Assembly (NCBI RefSeq): GCF_024494355.1
Contig: NZ_JAKNQY010000008.1
Location: forward strand, 1-64,000
DNA length: 64,000 nt
DNA from: Pseudomonas sp. Q11
Lineage (GTDB): Bacteria > Pseudomonadota > Gammaproteobacteria > Pseudomonadales > Pseudomonadaceae
Direction: 5' to 3'
The notes beneath the pieces are model-generated. The model was not told the origin of the DNA. It searched no databases and saw only the letters and a list, made by a program, of their open reading frames with translations. Numbering within the stretch: position 1 is the first letter of the stretch; each line of letters opens with the position of its first letter. This document shows, piece after piece, positions 42,769-51,872 of the stretch. A program made the position numbers and the translations under genes.

Positions 42769-43407
42769 TCACGCCGAACGCCGCTGCTCAAGCATCAGGC
42801 GCAGCGCCAGCGCGCCGAGCACAAAACCCATGAAGTAGCGCTGCGCCGCCAGCCAGGTGGGGTTATGGACAAACCAGGAGGCAATGCCAGCGGCGAACAG
42901 GGCAATCAACAAGTTGACGCTGAAGCTGACGCTGATCTGGGTCAGCCCCAGGATGATGCTCTGGGTGAACAACGAACCGTGTTCCGGGCTGATGAACTGC
43001 GGGAACACCGACAGGTAGAACACCGCGATCTTCGGATTCAGGGCGCTGGTGAGGAACCCCATGGTGATCAACCTGCGCGTCGAGTCCGCGGGCAATTGCT
43101 GGGCCTGGAACGGTGAGCGTGCGCCGGGCCTGACCGCCTGCCAGGCCAGCCACAGCAGGTACAGTGCGCCGGCCCATTTCAATATTTCATACGCCATGGG
43201 CACCGCCAGGAACACCGCCGTCAGCCCCGCAGCTGCGGCAAACATGTGCACGAAGAAGCCCGCCACCACCCCCAGCAGGGACGTGACGCCGGCCTTGCGG
43301 CCCTGGCAGATCGAACGGGAAATCAGGTAGATCATGTTCGGGCCGGGCGTGAGCACCATCAGCAACGCCGCGGCGGCAAAAATCAGCAGGTCCGGCAATG
43401 GAATCAT
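42769..43407 (-). CDS. LysE-family amino-acid exporter
   Basis: 212 residues with about six hydrophobic helices (LLIFAAAALLMVLTPGPNMIYLI, GVVAGFFVHMFAAAAGLTAVFLA, LITMGFLTSALNPKIAVFYLSVFPQFI). The PGPN motif after the first helix and the NPK motif in the middle are LysE/RhtB signatures. It exports amino acids or related small molecules across the inner membrane; the substrate cannot be read from sequence. It probably forms an operon with the NUDIX gene upstream (24-bp gap) and the GNAT gene downstream. Confidence 0.92.
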   Translation of the reverse strand: MIPLPDLLIFAAAALLMVLTPGPNMIYLISRSICQGRKAGVTSLLGVVAGFFVHMFAAAAGLTAVFLAVPMAYEILKWAGALYLLWLAWQAVRPGARSPFQAQQLPADSTRRLITMGFLTSALNPKIAVFYLSVFPQFISPEHGSLFTQSIILGLTQISVSFSVNLLIALFAAGIASWFVHNPTWLAAQRYFMGFVLGALALRLMLEQRRSA

Positions 43408-43431
43408 CGGCGTCAGTCCTTGAGTCTGGGT

Positions 43432-43848
43432 TCAGCACGTCTCGAGAAGGCTGGCTCGATAAAACGGCAGGATCACCTCGCCTGTCAATGGCGCGAGCAG
43501 CAGGTCGCCGTCACTGGCCGGGTCGATCCAGCGCACTTCTTCAATCTCGGCGGCGGGAGAAACCGGCGCATCGATGCTCAGCAAAAACACTTCAGCCTGC
43601 ACGACAAAACCCGGTTCGTTGGCCGCCGGAGCACTGAACGCCCCCAGGTAACAGGCCTGTGCCGGATCAATCGTCAGCCCAAGCTCTTCGTCCAGCTCAC
43701 GGGCCAGGGCCTGGACCGGTTGTTCATCGGCCTCGATCTTGCCGCCCGGCTGCATGAAGGCCTGGGTGCCGCGCTTGCGCACCAGCAAGGTCCGGCCGTC
43801 CGGCCCGATCAACAGGGCGGCGGCGATGCGGATGAGGGAAGTGGTCAT
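43432..43848 (-). CDS. NUDIX hydrolase
   Basis: 138 residues. The Nudix box is intact: GGKIEADEQPVQALARELDEELGL fits GX5EX7REUXEEXGU. The start MTTSLIRIAAALLIGPDGRTLLVRKRG is typical. It hydrolyses a nucleoside diphosphate linked to another moiety; the preferred substrate is unknown. The ATG at 43848 is used because the longer frame upstream has no family-like N-terminus. First gene of a probable NUDIX-LysE-GNAT operon. The gap 43849-44451 contains only repeat DNA (see 44000-44371). Confidence 0.9.
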   Translation of the reverse strand: MTTSLIRIAAALLIGPDGRTLLVRKRGTQAFMQPGGKIEADEQPVQALARELDEELGLTIDPAQACYLGAFSAPAANEPGFVVQAEVFLLSIDAPVSPAAEIEEVRWIDPASDGDLLLAPLTGEVILPFYRASLLETC

Positions 43849-43999
43849 GGGTGATCGAAGCCTTGGCCGGGGAAATGGTGGGGAGATTACAGCGCGTAGG
43901 GGTGGGAGCAAAGTCTGGTGCGGGACTAAAAATCAACACAGTCTCCTGTGGGAGCCTAATGCTGTTCGCTTAAGGCTGTGGGTCTTCAGGGTAGGTGTG

Positions 44000-44371
44000 T
44001 ATATCCGTTGCTGCGGTCACGGCCACTTAGGGTTCCGCCCTGACGGCGGCTCACTTTTGAAAAGCCCGGAAGCCGGCCCAGTCAAAAGTAAGCAAAACGC
44101 TTTTGCCCCACCACTCGGTGCCTCGCTTAGGCTCGGCATGCCCTCACTCCGGCATTGCTCCGTGGGCCCGCCGCGAAGGGCCATCCATGGCCCAGCGCGG
44201 CTAACCCGGCATCCATGCCGGGTTGCCCACTCCACAATGCCTGCGTTCAGCCATCGTGGTTAACGGGGCGCCCGAGATCAACGTCCACCGCGAGGCGGCC
44301 TGGTAGCCGACCTGGTTCTTCCGGTCGTACACCCATCAGATCTGTGGGAGCAAAGCTTGCTCGCGAGGCGG
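44000..44371 (+). repeat. ~370-bp structured repeat, copy A (inverted relative to copy B)
   Basis: The segment runs from ATATCCGTTGCTGCGG to a REP core at 44342-44371. It includes the palindromes GGGCCATCCATGGCCC and CCCGGCATCCATGCCGGG. It matches the reverse complement of 45492-45858 nearly base for base (about 90% by eye). Open frames across it (44155-44496 and others) have no protein-like conservation and are not called. Confidence 0.85.
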
Positions 44372-44451
44372 CCTTACAGCCGTCCTGGCTCTCCCGGTCG
44401 TACTCCGGTCCAATTTGGAAGCGAGCCTTCTCGCTTCTGCGCGCGGTGTGG

Positions 44452-44784
44452 TCAGGGTTGTGTATTGACGTTATCCAGCATCCGGTTCGCCAATAAAGCG
44501 CCCAGCTCGATCAGTTGCTGAATGCCAAGGGCAACATGGCGTCGCGAGCCTTTCAGGTCGAAGGCAAGGTCGCTGACCATGGCATCGGCTGAGGCCAAAG
44601 TTTCGCTGAGGTTGGCCAGCAGGCTTTCGGTGTCGACACCGTCCACGACGGTGAACAGTTGACCTGAGGGCTTTTTCTTTTTGGCTTGAGGTCTGGGGTC
44701 GAGATAATGGTCGATGGCGCGCTTGGCGGCTTCATCGAGTTCTTGGGGATCGGTTTCGGGGGGATTGGGTGTGGCTTTGAACAT
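44452..44784 (-). CDS. DUF6124-type small protein (second copy in the window)
   Basis: 110 residues, beginning MFKATPNPPETDPQELDEAAKRAIDHYLDP with a lysine-rich linker, then LFTVVDGVDTESLLANLSETLASADAMVSDLAFDLKGSRRHVALGIQQLIELGALLANRML. This is a textbook example of the family: N-terminal TPNPPE box and C-terminal helical pair. GGAG lies 9 nt upstream of the ATG. Its ~250-bp leader aligns with that of the 2429 gene. The gene sits between two inverted ~370-bp repeats. Function unknown; its abundance in pseudomonads and conserved leader point to regulation or stress. Confidence 0.88.
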   Translation of the reverse strand: MFKATPNPPETDPQELDEAAKRAIDHYLDPRPQAKKKKPSGQLFTVVDGVDTESLLANLSETLASADAMVSDLAFDLKGSRRHVALGIQQLIELGALLANRMLDNVNTQP

Positions 44785-45030
44785 AGGGTGACACTCCGTC
44801 TACAGGTTGGAGCTGCCACGTTCGTTTCCAAGCGAGGGGTGGCAGCCGTACGCAGGTTGGAAAACCGGGGTAAACGAGCCCGACAGACCCGAAGGTCTCC
44901 CGCGCACAGCCGCCATAACGAAAGCATGGTCAAAAAACGACCGCAAGCATACGTCATGAAGGGCGCTTTCGCGCCGTCTACTTATCGGATTTCCAAGCCC
45001 GGCCGCTGAATTTGCAGCGACGGGAAAAGA
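44785..45030 (-). promoter_or_regulatory. Conserved DUF6124 leader, second copy
   Basis: On the minus strand this carries a perfect gctgccac / gtggcagc stem (44812-44846) about 28 nt before the start codon, preceded by CCTGCGTACG, a hairpin CCCGAAGG-type segment and GTCGCTGCAAATTCAGCGGCCGGG. All of these correspond in order to blocks of 2200-2428. The stem shows a base change on one side in the other copy. Confidence 0.55.
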
Positions 45031-45300
45031 CTAGCGACAGCCCTTCCCACCCGGCAACCGCCAGAGTTCGTCGGAAAAATCTGCTGCGACCCGGAGGATT
45101 GTCCGACCATTCCCACAATCCTGGTCGGCTGTCAGGCCGCCATCGCGAGCAGGCTCGCTCCCACACAGGTTTTTGGTCGTTTATAAGATCCGTGTCCACC
45201 GCCGATCCCTGTGGGAGCCGAGCTTGCTCGCGATAGCGATGGGTCTGCTTGCATCCATGTTGAATGTGCCGCCGTCTTCGCGAGCAGGCTGCTCCCACAG

Positions 45301-45517
45301 TTGGATTGAATTACAGACGCCAGAGATAGGTCGGCTGTCAGGCCGTCTTCGCGAGCAGGCTCGCTCCCACAGTTGGATCGAATTACAGCCGCCAGAGACA
45401 GGTCGGCTGTCAGGCCGCCTTCGCGAGCAAGCTCGCTCCCACAGTTGGATTGAAGTACAAACGTCAGAGACAGGTCGGCTGTCAGGCCGTCTTCGCGAGC
45501 AAGCTTTGCTCCCACAG
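45301..45517. repeat. Three tandem 72-73-bp units, each ending in a REP core
   Basis: Each unit runs ttggattgaattacagacgc, CAGAGA(C/T)AGGTCGGCTGTCAGGCCGTC, then cgcgagcaggctcgctccca. Unit starts are at 45301, 45373 and 45445. Two or three further REP cores lie upstream at 45138-45300. This is tandem amplification of a REP with its flank; the units are not CRISPR-like because each whole unit, including the 'spacer', is repeated. Confidence 0.85.
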
Positions 45518-45858
45518 ATCTGACAGGTGTACGACCGGGAGAGCCAGGTCGGCTACTAGGCCGCCTCGCGGTGGACGTTGATCTGGGGCGCCCCGTTAAC
45601 CACGATGGCCGAACGCAGGTATTGCGTAGTGGGCATCCCGGCATGGATGCCGGGATAGCCGCGCTGGGCCATGGATGGCCCTTCGCGGCGGGCCCACGGA
45701 GCAATGCCGGAGTGAGGGCACACCGAGCCTAGGCGAGGTGCCGAGTGGTGGGGCAAAAGCGTTTTGGTTACTTTTGACTGGGCCGGCTTCCGGGCTTCTC
45801 AAAAGTGACCCGCCGTCAGGGCGGAACCCTAAGCCGCCATTACCGCAGCAACGGATAT
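45492..45858 (-). repeat. ~370-bp structured repeat, copy B
   Basis: Inverted partner of 44000-44371. The whole gap 45031-46070 otherwise holds REP cores, including a degenerate pair at 46000-46045, and AT-richer DNA at 45859-45990; no gene was recognised. A frame at 45675-45947 reads through the repeat and is not called. Confidence 0.85.
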
Positions 45859-46070
45859 GTACCCAATCCAACCCAACCCCAAAGAAAACAGCGCTCTCCC
45901 CCCCTCGCAAAAGCACCGTTTCCTTAAGTGAACAGCATTACCTGTGAAAGCCGAGCAATTGAGGGCGACACGGTTTAACTGCAGGACCGCGTCATCGTTC
46001 ATCGCGAGCAAGCTTGGCTCCCACAAAGCTCGCGCCCACAGGGGGGACTGTGTGGTTTGTCAGCGCCCGG

Positions 46071-47438
46071 TCAGCCCAACATCGGCTTCGGCGCCGAAGG
46101 GTCTGCTTCTTCTTCGGGGATTTTGACGAACACACTGTACTGGGCCCCTTCCATCGATTCGAAAGCAATGAGCTTTTCCACCAGCGGCGCGTTCAGCACC
46201 TTGCCGGCGTTGAGCAACAGCATCCCGTTGTCGGCGTTGAGGTTGCGGGCCAGGATCATGCCGGCCGTCAGGTCGCGGGTTGCCATGACCTGCACCGTCG
46301 GATCCGACAAGGTCACGTCGTCCAGGTATTCACCACACGCCTTGATGAAGTCCTCCACCATGCCCGGGTCGTACAGTTTGCCGGCGTATTTGCGGATGTA
46401 GACCAGCGCCTCGTCGCTGTTCATCTGCCGCTCCAGGATCAACCCGCGCTGCAGTTCGATGAAGTCCACCGCCAGTTTCAACAGCCGCGAACCGAACGGA
46501 ATGGCCTCGCCCCGCAGATGGTCGGGAAAACCACTGCCATCCCAACGTTCCTGGTGATGGAGGATGATACGCGCCGCGTCTTTCATCGGGTCCAGGGTCA
46601 TCAGCAGCGACTCGCTCTGCTTCGGATAGGCCCGGTAGAGGTCAAGCTCGGTGTGGTGCAGCATGTCGGCGGGCGTGACCATCATGTTGTCGGTCCAGCT
46701 CAGTTTGCCGATGTTGTAGAGGGCCGCGGCCATGGTCAGGTCGCGGTCGGTGGATTCGTCCAGGAAGTGCAGCCTGCTGTAGACCCGGATCAGCTCGATG
46801 ATCTGCCGGTTGGTCTGCTTGGCCTTGGGCAGGCGCAGGTTGGCGATCAACGAAAACACTTCGGTGCCGGTCACATAGCTGCGCTTGAGTTCGTCATAGG
46901 CCAGGTCGAGCATGTCGGCGGTCTGCTGTAGCTCGGCGGTGCGCGAGGCCACGCGTTTTTCCAGGGTGGTGTTGAGTATCCGCAGCTGTTCGTTCTGCTC
47001 GCGGTTCAGCGCTTCGAGGCGCTGGCGCTCGCTTTCGGAATGCTGGTGCGCCAAGGCCTGGCGCAGGGCCTGCACCAGTTCATCATCGTTCCAGGGTTTG
47101 CTGAGGTAGCGATACAACTGCCCCTCGTTGATGGCCTTGGTCATCATGTCCACATCGGCATAACCGGTGAGCAGGATGCGCAAGGTCGACGGATAAAGCT
47201 TGCGAATCTGCGCCAGCAGCGTGGCGCCGTCCATGTTGGGCATGCGGGCATCGGTCATGACCAGATCGACTGGCCGCTCCTTGAGGATTTCCAGGGCTTT
47301 GGCGCCGCTGTCGGCCAGCAGGATTTCATACGGCTGGCTGCGCAATAACCGGCGCAGGCTATTGAGAATCGACTCTTCGTCATCGACCAACAGCACCGTC
47401 GGCTTCCTGACCGGTACATCCTGCGATTGATCTTCCAT
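46071..47438 (-). CDS. Response regulator with a degenerate HD-GYP domain
   Basis: 455 residues. Receiver: VLLVDDEESI, phospho-Asp in MTDARMPNMD, Lys in YLSKPWND. A coiled coil follows (QRLEALNREQNEQLRILNTTLEKRVASRTAELQQ), then an HD-GYP-type domain. Two hallmark metal-ligand positions are changed: the HD of HDIGK is YN (ALYNIGKLSW), and the later H of the HPxxGxxIL segment is Y (RAYPKQSESLL). The GYP element persists as HHQERWDGSGFPDHL. The domain is therefore probably not a c-di-GMP phosphodiesterase and may bind c-di-GMP or partners instead. Divergent from the c-di-GMP operon starting at 47668 (230-bp shared upstream region). Confidence 0.88.
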   Translation of the reverse strand: MEDQSQDVPVRKPTVLLVDDEESILNSLRRLLRSQPYEILLADSGAKALEILKERPVDLVMTDARMPNMDGATLLAQIRKLYPSTLRILLTGYADVDMMTKAINEGQLYRYLSKPWNDDELVQALRQALAHQHSESERQRLEALNREQNEQLRILNTTLEKRVASRTAELQQTADMLDLAYDELKRSYVTGTEVFSLIANLRLPKAKQTNRQIIELIRVYSRLHFLDESTDRDLTMAAALYNIGKLSWTDNMMVTPADMLHHTELDLYRAYPKQSESLLMTLDPMKDAARIILHHQERWDGSGFPDHLRGEAIPFGSRLLKLAVDFIELQRGLILERQMNSDEALVYIRKYAGKLYDPGMVEDFIKACGEYLDDVTLSDPTVQVMATRDLTAGMILARNLNADNGMLLLNAGKVLNAPLVEKLIAFESMEGAQYSVFVKIPEEEADPSAPKPMLG

Positions 47439-47667
47439 TGGACCCCCCTCCTGTTAACGACACCTGTTCTACGCTACCCCCGAAACAGAGGCTAGTAGAT
47501 TGCGTGAATTTAGACACGATTTTGCCTTGACCATCCGAGCGCATCCCGACGAGACAGCTATGCTGTAGACCATGAAGGGCCAAGTACCGGCCAGAATACT
47601 CATGCCAACGGAAGGGATCCCAGATGTATCCACGGTTCAACAGTCAGCATCGCGACGGTGCACGGCC

Positions 47668-49959
47668 ATGAGCCTGCCGACGGAAAGGGCCAACCGGCGG
47701 ATCCTGATCGTCGATGACACTCCGGCAATTCATGAGGACTTTCGAAAAATCCTCAGCCCCCACGCGACCCCCGAGGACAGCCTGAGCAGCGCAGAAGCAG
47801 CCCTGTTCGGCGCGCCTGTGGCGGTTGCCAGCATGAGTTTCGTGCTCGATTCGGCCTTCCAGGGCATGGAAGCGCTGAACAAGGTGGAATCTGCCTTGGC
47901 CGAAGGCAAACCCTACGCCATGGCGTTCATCGACATGCGCATGCCACCTGGCTGGGATGGCCTTGAGACCATCGAACGGCTGTGGCGCGTCGACCCCAAG
48001 CTGCAGGTGGCGCTGTGCACCGCCTATTCGGATTATTCCTGGGAAGACATCGCCGAGCGCCTCGAACTGGGCGACCGCCTGCTCATCCTGAAAAAACCCT
48101 TCGATGCCATCGAGATCCGCCAGATGGCCAGTACCCTGACCGTCAAATGGCAGATGACCGAAGACGCGGCGCTGAAAATGGACATGCTCGAGCGCGCGGT
48201 GCAGGAGCGCACACGGGAGCTGGCCGACGCCAACATCATCGTGCAGAACAGCCCGACCATCCTGTACCGCCTGCGTGGCGAGCCGCCGTTTGCGCTGATG
48301 TACATTTCCCACAACATCACCAAGTTCGGCCACGCCGCGGCGCAACTGGTCAACTCGCCGGACTGGGCGCAAACCCTGATCCATCCCGACGACCAGGGCA
48401 AGATCGACGACGCCATGGTCCGCGTCTTGAACCGCGACACCGCAGGGGCGTCCATCGAGTTCCGCATGCGCACCGGCGACGGCGCGTTCCGCTGGGTGGA
48501 AAACCGCTACATCCCGGTGCGCAACGAACAGGGCCTGCTGCTGGAGGTGGAAGGCATCATTCTCGACATCACGGAACGCAAGCTGGCCGAAGAGAAAATC
48601 GCCCTGCTGGCCCGCACCGACGGCCTGACCGGGCTGGCCAACCGCGCCACCATGATCGAGCGCCTGCATCAAGCCTTTGCCGCAGCTCGCCGGGGGGCGG
48701 CACCGTTTGCGATGTTTTACCTGGACCTGGACCATTTCAAGCGAATCAACGACACACTGGGTCACCCGATCGGCGACCTGCTGCTGCAGGAGGTCGCCGC
48801 ACGCATCAAGGGCTGTACCCGGGAGAACGACGTGGTGGCGCGCCTGGGTGGCGACGAATTCGCCATCCTGCAACTGGATGTCCATGAAGCGACCCAATGC
48901 GCCGCCCTGGCGGCCAAGATCCGGGATGCCCTGGTGGTGCCCTACTCCCTGGACGGCAACGACGTACGGATCTCCGTGAGCATCGGCATCAGCCTGTACT
49001 CCTCCCAGAGCCAGAGCGCCGACAGCCTCATGGCTCAGTCCGATATGGCCCTGTACCGGTCCAAGGAAAAGGGCCGCAACCAGTACCATTTCCATAACGA
49101 GGAGATTAACCAGGAAGTCACCGACCGCGTCGCCCTGGCCAACGACCTGCGCCAGGCCATCGAAAATAAAGAACTGCATTTGCACTACCTGCCGGAAGTC
49201 GACCTGGGCACGGGCAAGATCCTGGGCATGGGCGTGCAAGTGCACTGGAACCACCCTCAGCGCGGCTGGCTGGAGCCGGCAATGTTCATGCCGGCCGCCG
49301 AGAAGACCGGGATCATCATTGGCCTGGGTCATTGGGTGCTGGACCAGGCCTGCCAACAAATGCGCCAGTGGCGTGACCAGGACATGGCGCCCCCGGTGAT
49401 CGCCATCGACCTGTCCCTGACCCAACTCAAGACCGGCCCTGAACTGATCTACGATGTGCTGCGCACCACTGCCCGCTGGGGCCTGGCTCCTTGGGACCTG
49501 CGCTTTGACGTCACCGAGGCCACCCTGGCGCAAACCAAGTGGACCCACAACGACGTGCTGCCACGTCTGTGCGAACTGGGCGTACAAATTGCCATCGACG
49601 ATTTCGGTACCGAGTACTCCTCGTTCGATTACCTCAAGACCTACCGGGTCAATCACCTCAAGCTCGCCCAACGGTTTCTCGACAGCGCCAACGCCGATCC
49701 CGAGAACGCCATGACGTTGCGGGCGATCATCAACTTCGCCCGGGACGTGGGCATCGGGATCATTGCCGAAGGCGTCGAGACCCAGGAGCAACGCACTACG
49801 CTGATGTCCAGCGGCGGGCCGATGCTGGCCCAGGGGCATTACTACAGCACCGCGGTCGACAGCGGCCAGGCCGCCGAACTGCTCAAGGCCGGCGCCATCG
49901 TTCCTGCGACGGACCACTGGACACGGTCTGCGAGCCAGCTATCGGAGAGCAACCCATGA
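47668..49959 (+). CDS. Receiver-PAS-GGDEF-EAL protein, intact GGDEF and degenerate EAL
   Basis: 763 residues. An atypical receiver (ILIVDDTPAIHEDFRKILSP, phospho-Asp in FIDMRMPPGWDG) carries an extra ~35-residue insert and is followed by a PAS domain (SPTILYRLRGEPPFALMYISHNITKFG...WVENRYIPVRNEQG). GGDEF is intact (DLDHFKRINDTLGHPIGD, RLGGDEFAIL). EAL is damaged: the EAL site reads GVQVHW, and DDFGTGYSS is DDFGTEYSS. Prediction: c-di-GMP synthase with a regulatory pseudo-EAL. The start at 47668 matches its two paralogues ([23 protein letters not shown]); frames starting at 47572 and 47602 remain possible, and none has a strong ribosome-binding site. Its stop overlaps the next gene. Confidence 0.9.
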   Translation: MSLPTERANRRILIVDDTPAIHEDFRKILSPHATPEDSLSSAEAALFGAPVAVASMSFVLDSAFQGMEALNKVESALAEGKPYAMAFIDMRMPPGWDGLETIERLWRVDPKLQVALCTAYSDYSWEDIAERLELGDRLLILKKPFDAIEIRQMASTLTVKWQMTEDAALKMDMLERAVQERTRELADANIIVQNSPTILYRLRGEPPFALMYISHNITKFGHAAAQLVNSPDWAQTLIHPDDQGKIDDAMVRVLNRDTAGASIEFRMRTGDGAFRWVENRYIPVRNEQGLLLEVEGIILDITERKLAEEKIALLARTDGLTGLANRATMIERLHQAFAAARRGAAPFAMFYLDLDHFKRINDTLGHPIGDLLLQEVAARIKGCTRENDVVARLGGDEFAILQLDVHEATQCAALAAKIRDALVVPYSLDGNDVRISVSIGISLYSSQSQSADSLMAQSDMALYRSKEKGRNQYHFHNEEINQEVTDRVALANDLRQAIENKELHLHYLPEVDLGTGKILGMGVQVHWNHPQRGWLEPAMFMPAAEKTGIIIGLGHWVLDQACQQMRQWRDQDMAPPVIAIDLSLTQLKTGPELIYDVLRTTARWGLAPWDLRFDVTEATLAQTKWTHNDVLPRLCELGVQIAIDDFGTEYSSFDYLKTYRVNHLKLAQRFLDSANADPENAMTLRAIINFARDVGIGIIAEGVETQEQRTTLMSSGGPMLAQGHYYSTAVDSGQAAELLKAGAIVPATDHWTRSASQLSESNP

Positions 49960-51830
49960 ACCCCATGTCGGTACCTGCGAACAGGCGAATCCTGGTGGTG
50001 GACGACACACCCGCGATCCACCAGGATTTTCGCAAGATCCTCAGCCCAAGTGCCGGCAGCGATGACTCACTGGACGATACCGAGAGCCTGTTGTTTGGTA
50101 CACCACAGGTCAGCCGGCTGCAATTTCAGATCGACTCGGCCTATCAGGGCGAAGAGGCCCTGGAGCTGGTCAAGCGCGCCCAGGCCGAAGGCCAGCCCTA
50201 TGCGCTGGTATTCGCCGACATGCGCATGCCACCGGGCTGGGATGGGCTGCAAACCATCGAGCGCCTATGGGAGGCCGATCCACGGCTGCAAATCGCTTTG
50301 TGCACGGCGTTTTCGGATTACTCCTGGGAAACTATGTCCGAACGTATCGAGTTCGACGACCAGTTGCTGATTCTGAAAAAACCGTTCGACACCCTGGAAA
50401 TCCGCCAGATGGCCAGTGCCATGACCTGGAAATGGCAACTGGCCCAGGATGCGGCGAGAAAGATGCGCAGCCTGGAACGCACGATCGAGGAGCGGGTCCA
50501 GGAGTTGCTGAAGGTCTCCCACTTGCTGCAATACGACGTGCTCACCGAGTTGCCCAACAGCATGTTGCTCGGTGATCGCCTGACCCAGGCCATGGCGCAG
50601 TGCCGTCGGCACGACCGGCAACTGGCGGTGATGTTCATCGGCCTGGACCGTTTCAAGCGTATCAATAACGCGCTGGGACATCCCGTGGGCGACGAAATGC
50701 TCAAGCGGGTGGCCCGGGCGCTGGCAACGGTAGTGCGTGAATCCGACTCGGTGTTTCGCTACGGCTCCGATGAGTTCGTGGTGATACTGGGAGACATCAC
50801 CGACCCGCAACAGACCAAAGGCGTGGCCGAGAAGCTGCTCACGGCCATCAGCGCGCCCCATCCCATCGACGGTCATGACCTGACCGTCACCGCAAGCCTG
50901 GGCATCAGCATGTATCCGGCCGACGGTTTCGACGCTGTGGCGTTGATCAAAAAAGCCGAGACGGCGATGCGCAACGTCAAGGAAACCGGACCCAACGATT
51001 ACCGTTTTTTCACCGAAGACATGAACCGGCGGGCGCGACAGCAGCAGACCATCGAATCGGGTCTGCGCCTGGCCCTGCAGCGCAAGGAGTTTGTGCTGCA
51101 TTACCAGCCCAAGCTCGATCTGAGGAGCGGCAAAGTGGTCGGCGTCGAAGCGCTGGTGCGCTGGAACCGACCTGACCACGGGTTAGTCTATCCGTCGGAT
51201 TTTATCCCGGTGGCCGAGGACAGCGGCCTGATCGTCCCACTGAGCCAATGGGTGCTCCAGGAAGCCTGCCAGCAGGCCTGTCGCTGGCAAGCTGACGGCA
51301 TGCGCCCGCTCTACCTGTCTGTCAACGTCTCGACCATCGATTTTCGCCAGCGCGGTTTCGTCGAAGGCATCGCCCGGACCCTCAAGGAAACCGGACTCGA
51401 CCCGACACAGTTAGAACTGGAGATCACCGAAAGCGTGCTGATGCAGAACGTCGACACCACCGTCGCCATCCTCAAGGCCATCAAGCAACTGGGGATACGA
51501 CTGGCCATCGACGATTTCGGCACCGGCTACTCGAGCCTGAGCTACCTGCAGAAATTTCCGGTGGATGTGTTGAAGATCGATCAGTCGTTCGTCGGCGACC
51601 TGAGCATCGACAGCAATGACGCAAAACTGGTGAGCACCATCATCAGCCTGGGTAAGAGCCTGAACCTGCACATCATCGCCGAAGGTGTGGAAACCCTTGA
51701 GCAACTGGAGTTCCTCAAGATTCATCAGTGCGAGGAAGCCCAAGGATATTACTTCAGCAAGGCAGTGGAACCGCAAGCCTTTGCCCTGTGGATGACCGAG
51801 TGGGAAAAACGTCAGACCCCGTTTTCGTGA
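49956..51830 (+). CDS. Receiver-GGDEF-EAL protein, degenerate GGDEF and intact EAL
   Basis: 624 residues. The same extended receiver (ILVVDDTPAIHQDFRKILSP, FADMRMPPGWDG), no PAS domain. The GGDEF active site reads RYGSDEF (GGDEF to GSDEF). The EAL domain keeps EALVRW, ITESVL, the DDFGTGYSSLSYL loop and the IDQSFV lysine/aspartate region, so it should hydrolyse c-di-GMP to pGpG. GGAG is 8 nt before the ATG, and the ATG overlaps the previous stop as ATGA. Paired with the preceding gene it gives a synthase and a phosphodiesterase in one operon. Confidence 0.92.
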   Translation: MNPMSVPANRRILVVDDTPAIHQDFRKILSPSAGSDDSLDDTESLLFGTPQVSRLQFQIDSAYQGEEALELVKRAQAEGQPYALVFADMRMPPGWDGLQTIERLWEADPRLQIALCTAFSDYSWETMSERIEFDDQLLILKKPFDTLEIRQMASAMTWKWQLAQDAARKMRSLERTIEERVQELLKVSHLLQYDVLTELPNSMLLGDRLTQAMAQCRRHDRQLAVMFIGLDRFKRINNALGHPVGDEMLKRVARALATVVRESDSVFRYGSDEFVVILGDITDPQQTKGVAEKLLTAISAPHPIDGHDLTVTASLGISMYPADGFDAVALIKKAETAMRNVKETGPNDYRFFTEDMNRRARQQQTIESGLRLALQRKEFVLHYQPKLDLRSGKVVGVEALVRWNRPDHGLVYPSDFIPVAEDSGLIVPLSQWVLQEACQQACRWQADGMRPLYLSVNVSTIDFRQRGFVEGIARTLKETGLDPTQLELEITESVLMQNVDTTVAILKAIKQLGIRLAIDDFGTGYSSLSYLQKFPVDVLKIDQSFVGDLSIDSNDAKLVSTIISLGKSLNLHIIAEGVETLEQLEFLKIHQCEEAQGYYFSKAVEPQAFALWMTEWEKRQTPFS

Positions 51831-51872
51831 AGACCTGAGTCCATAAACCAAAAGTTTCAAGGAAAGCACCCC

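Noticed and set aside
45301..45517. Possible CRISPR array
   Set aside because: The period is regular but both halves of each unit are repeated and the 'repeat' is a REP element; there are no unique spacers and no cas genes.
45516..45531. Half-match to the shared palindrome (agatctgacaggtgt)
   Set aside because: Only the right half is present, formed by a REP end joined to the 370-bp repeat; no gene follows at the expected spacing.
45675..45947. Small open frame (starting MALRGGPTEQCRSEG) within the 370-bp repeat
   Set aside because: It lies wholly in repeat DNA with hairpins, and its inverted copy breaks the frame, so it is unlikely to be a gene.
47644..49917. 757-residue minus-strand open frame opposite the first GGDEF-EAL gene
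   Set aside because: No recognisable domain; it mirrors the codon pattern of the real gene.
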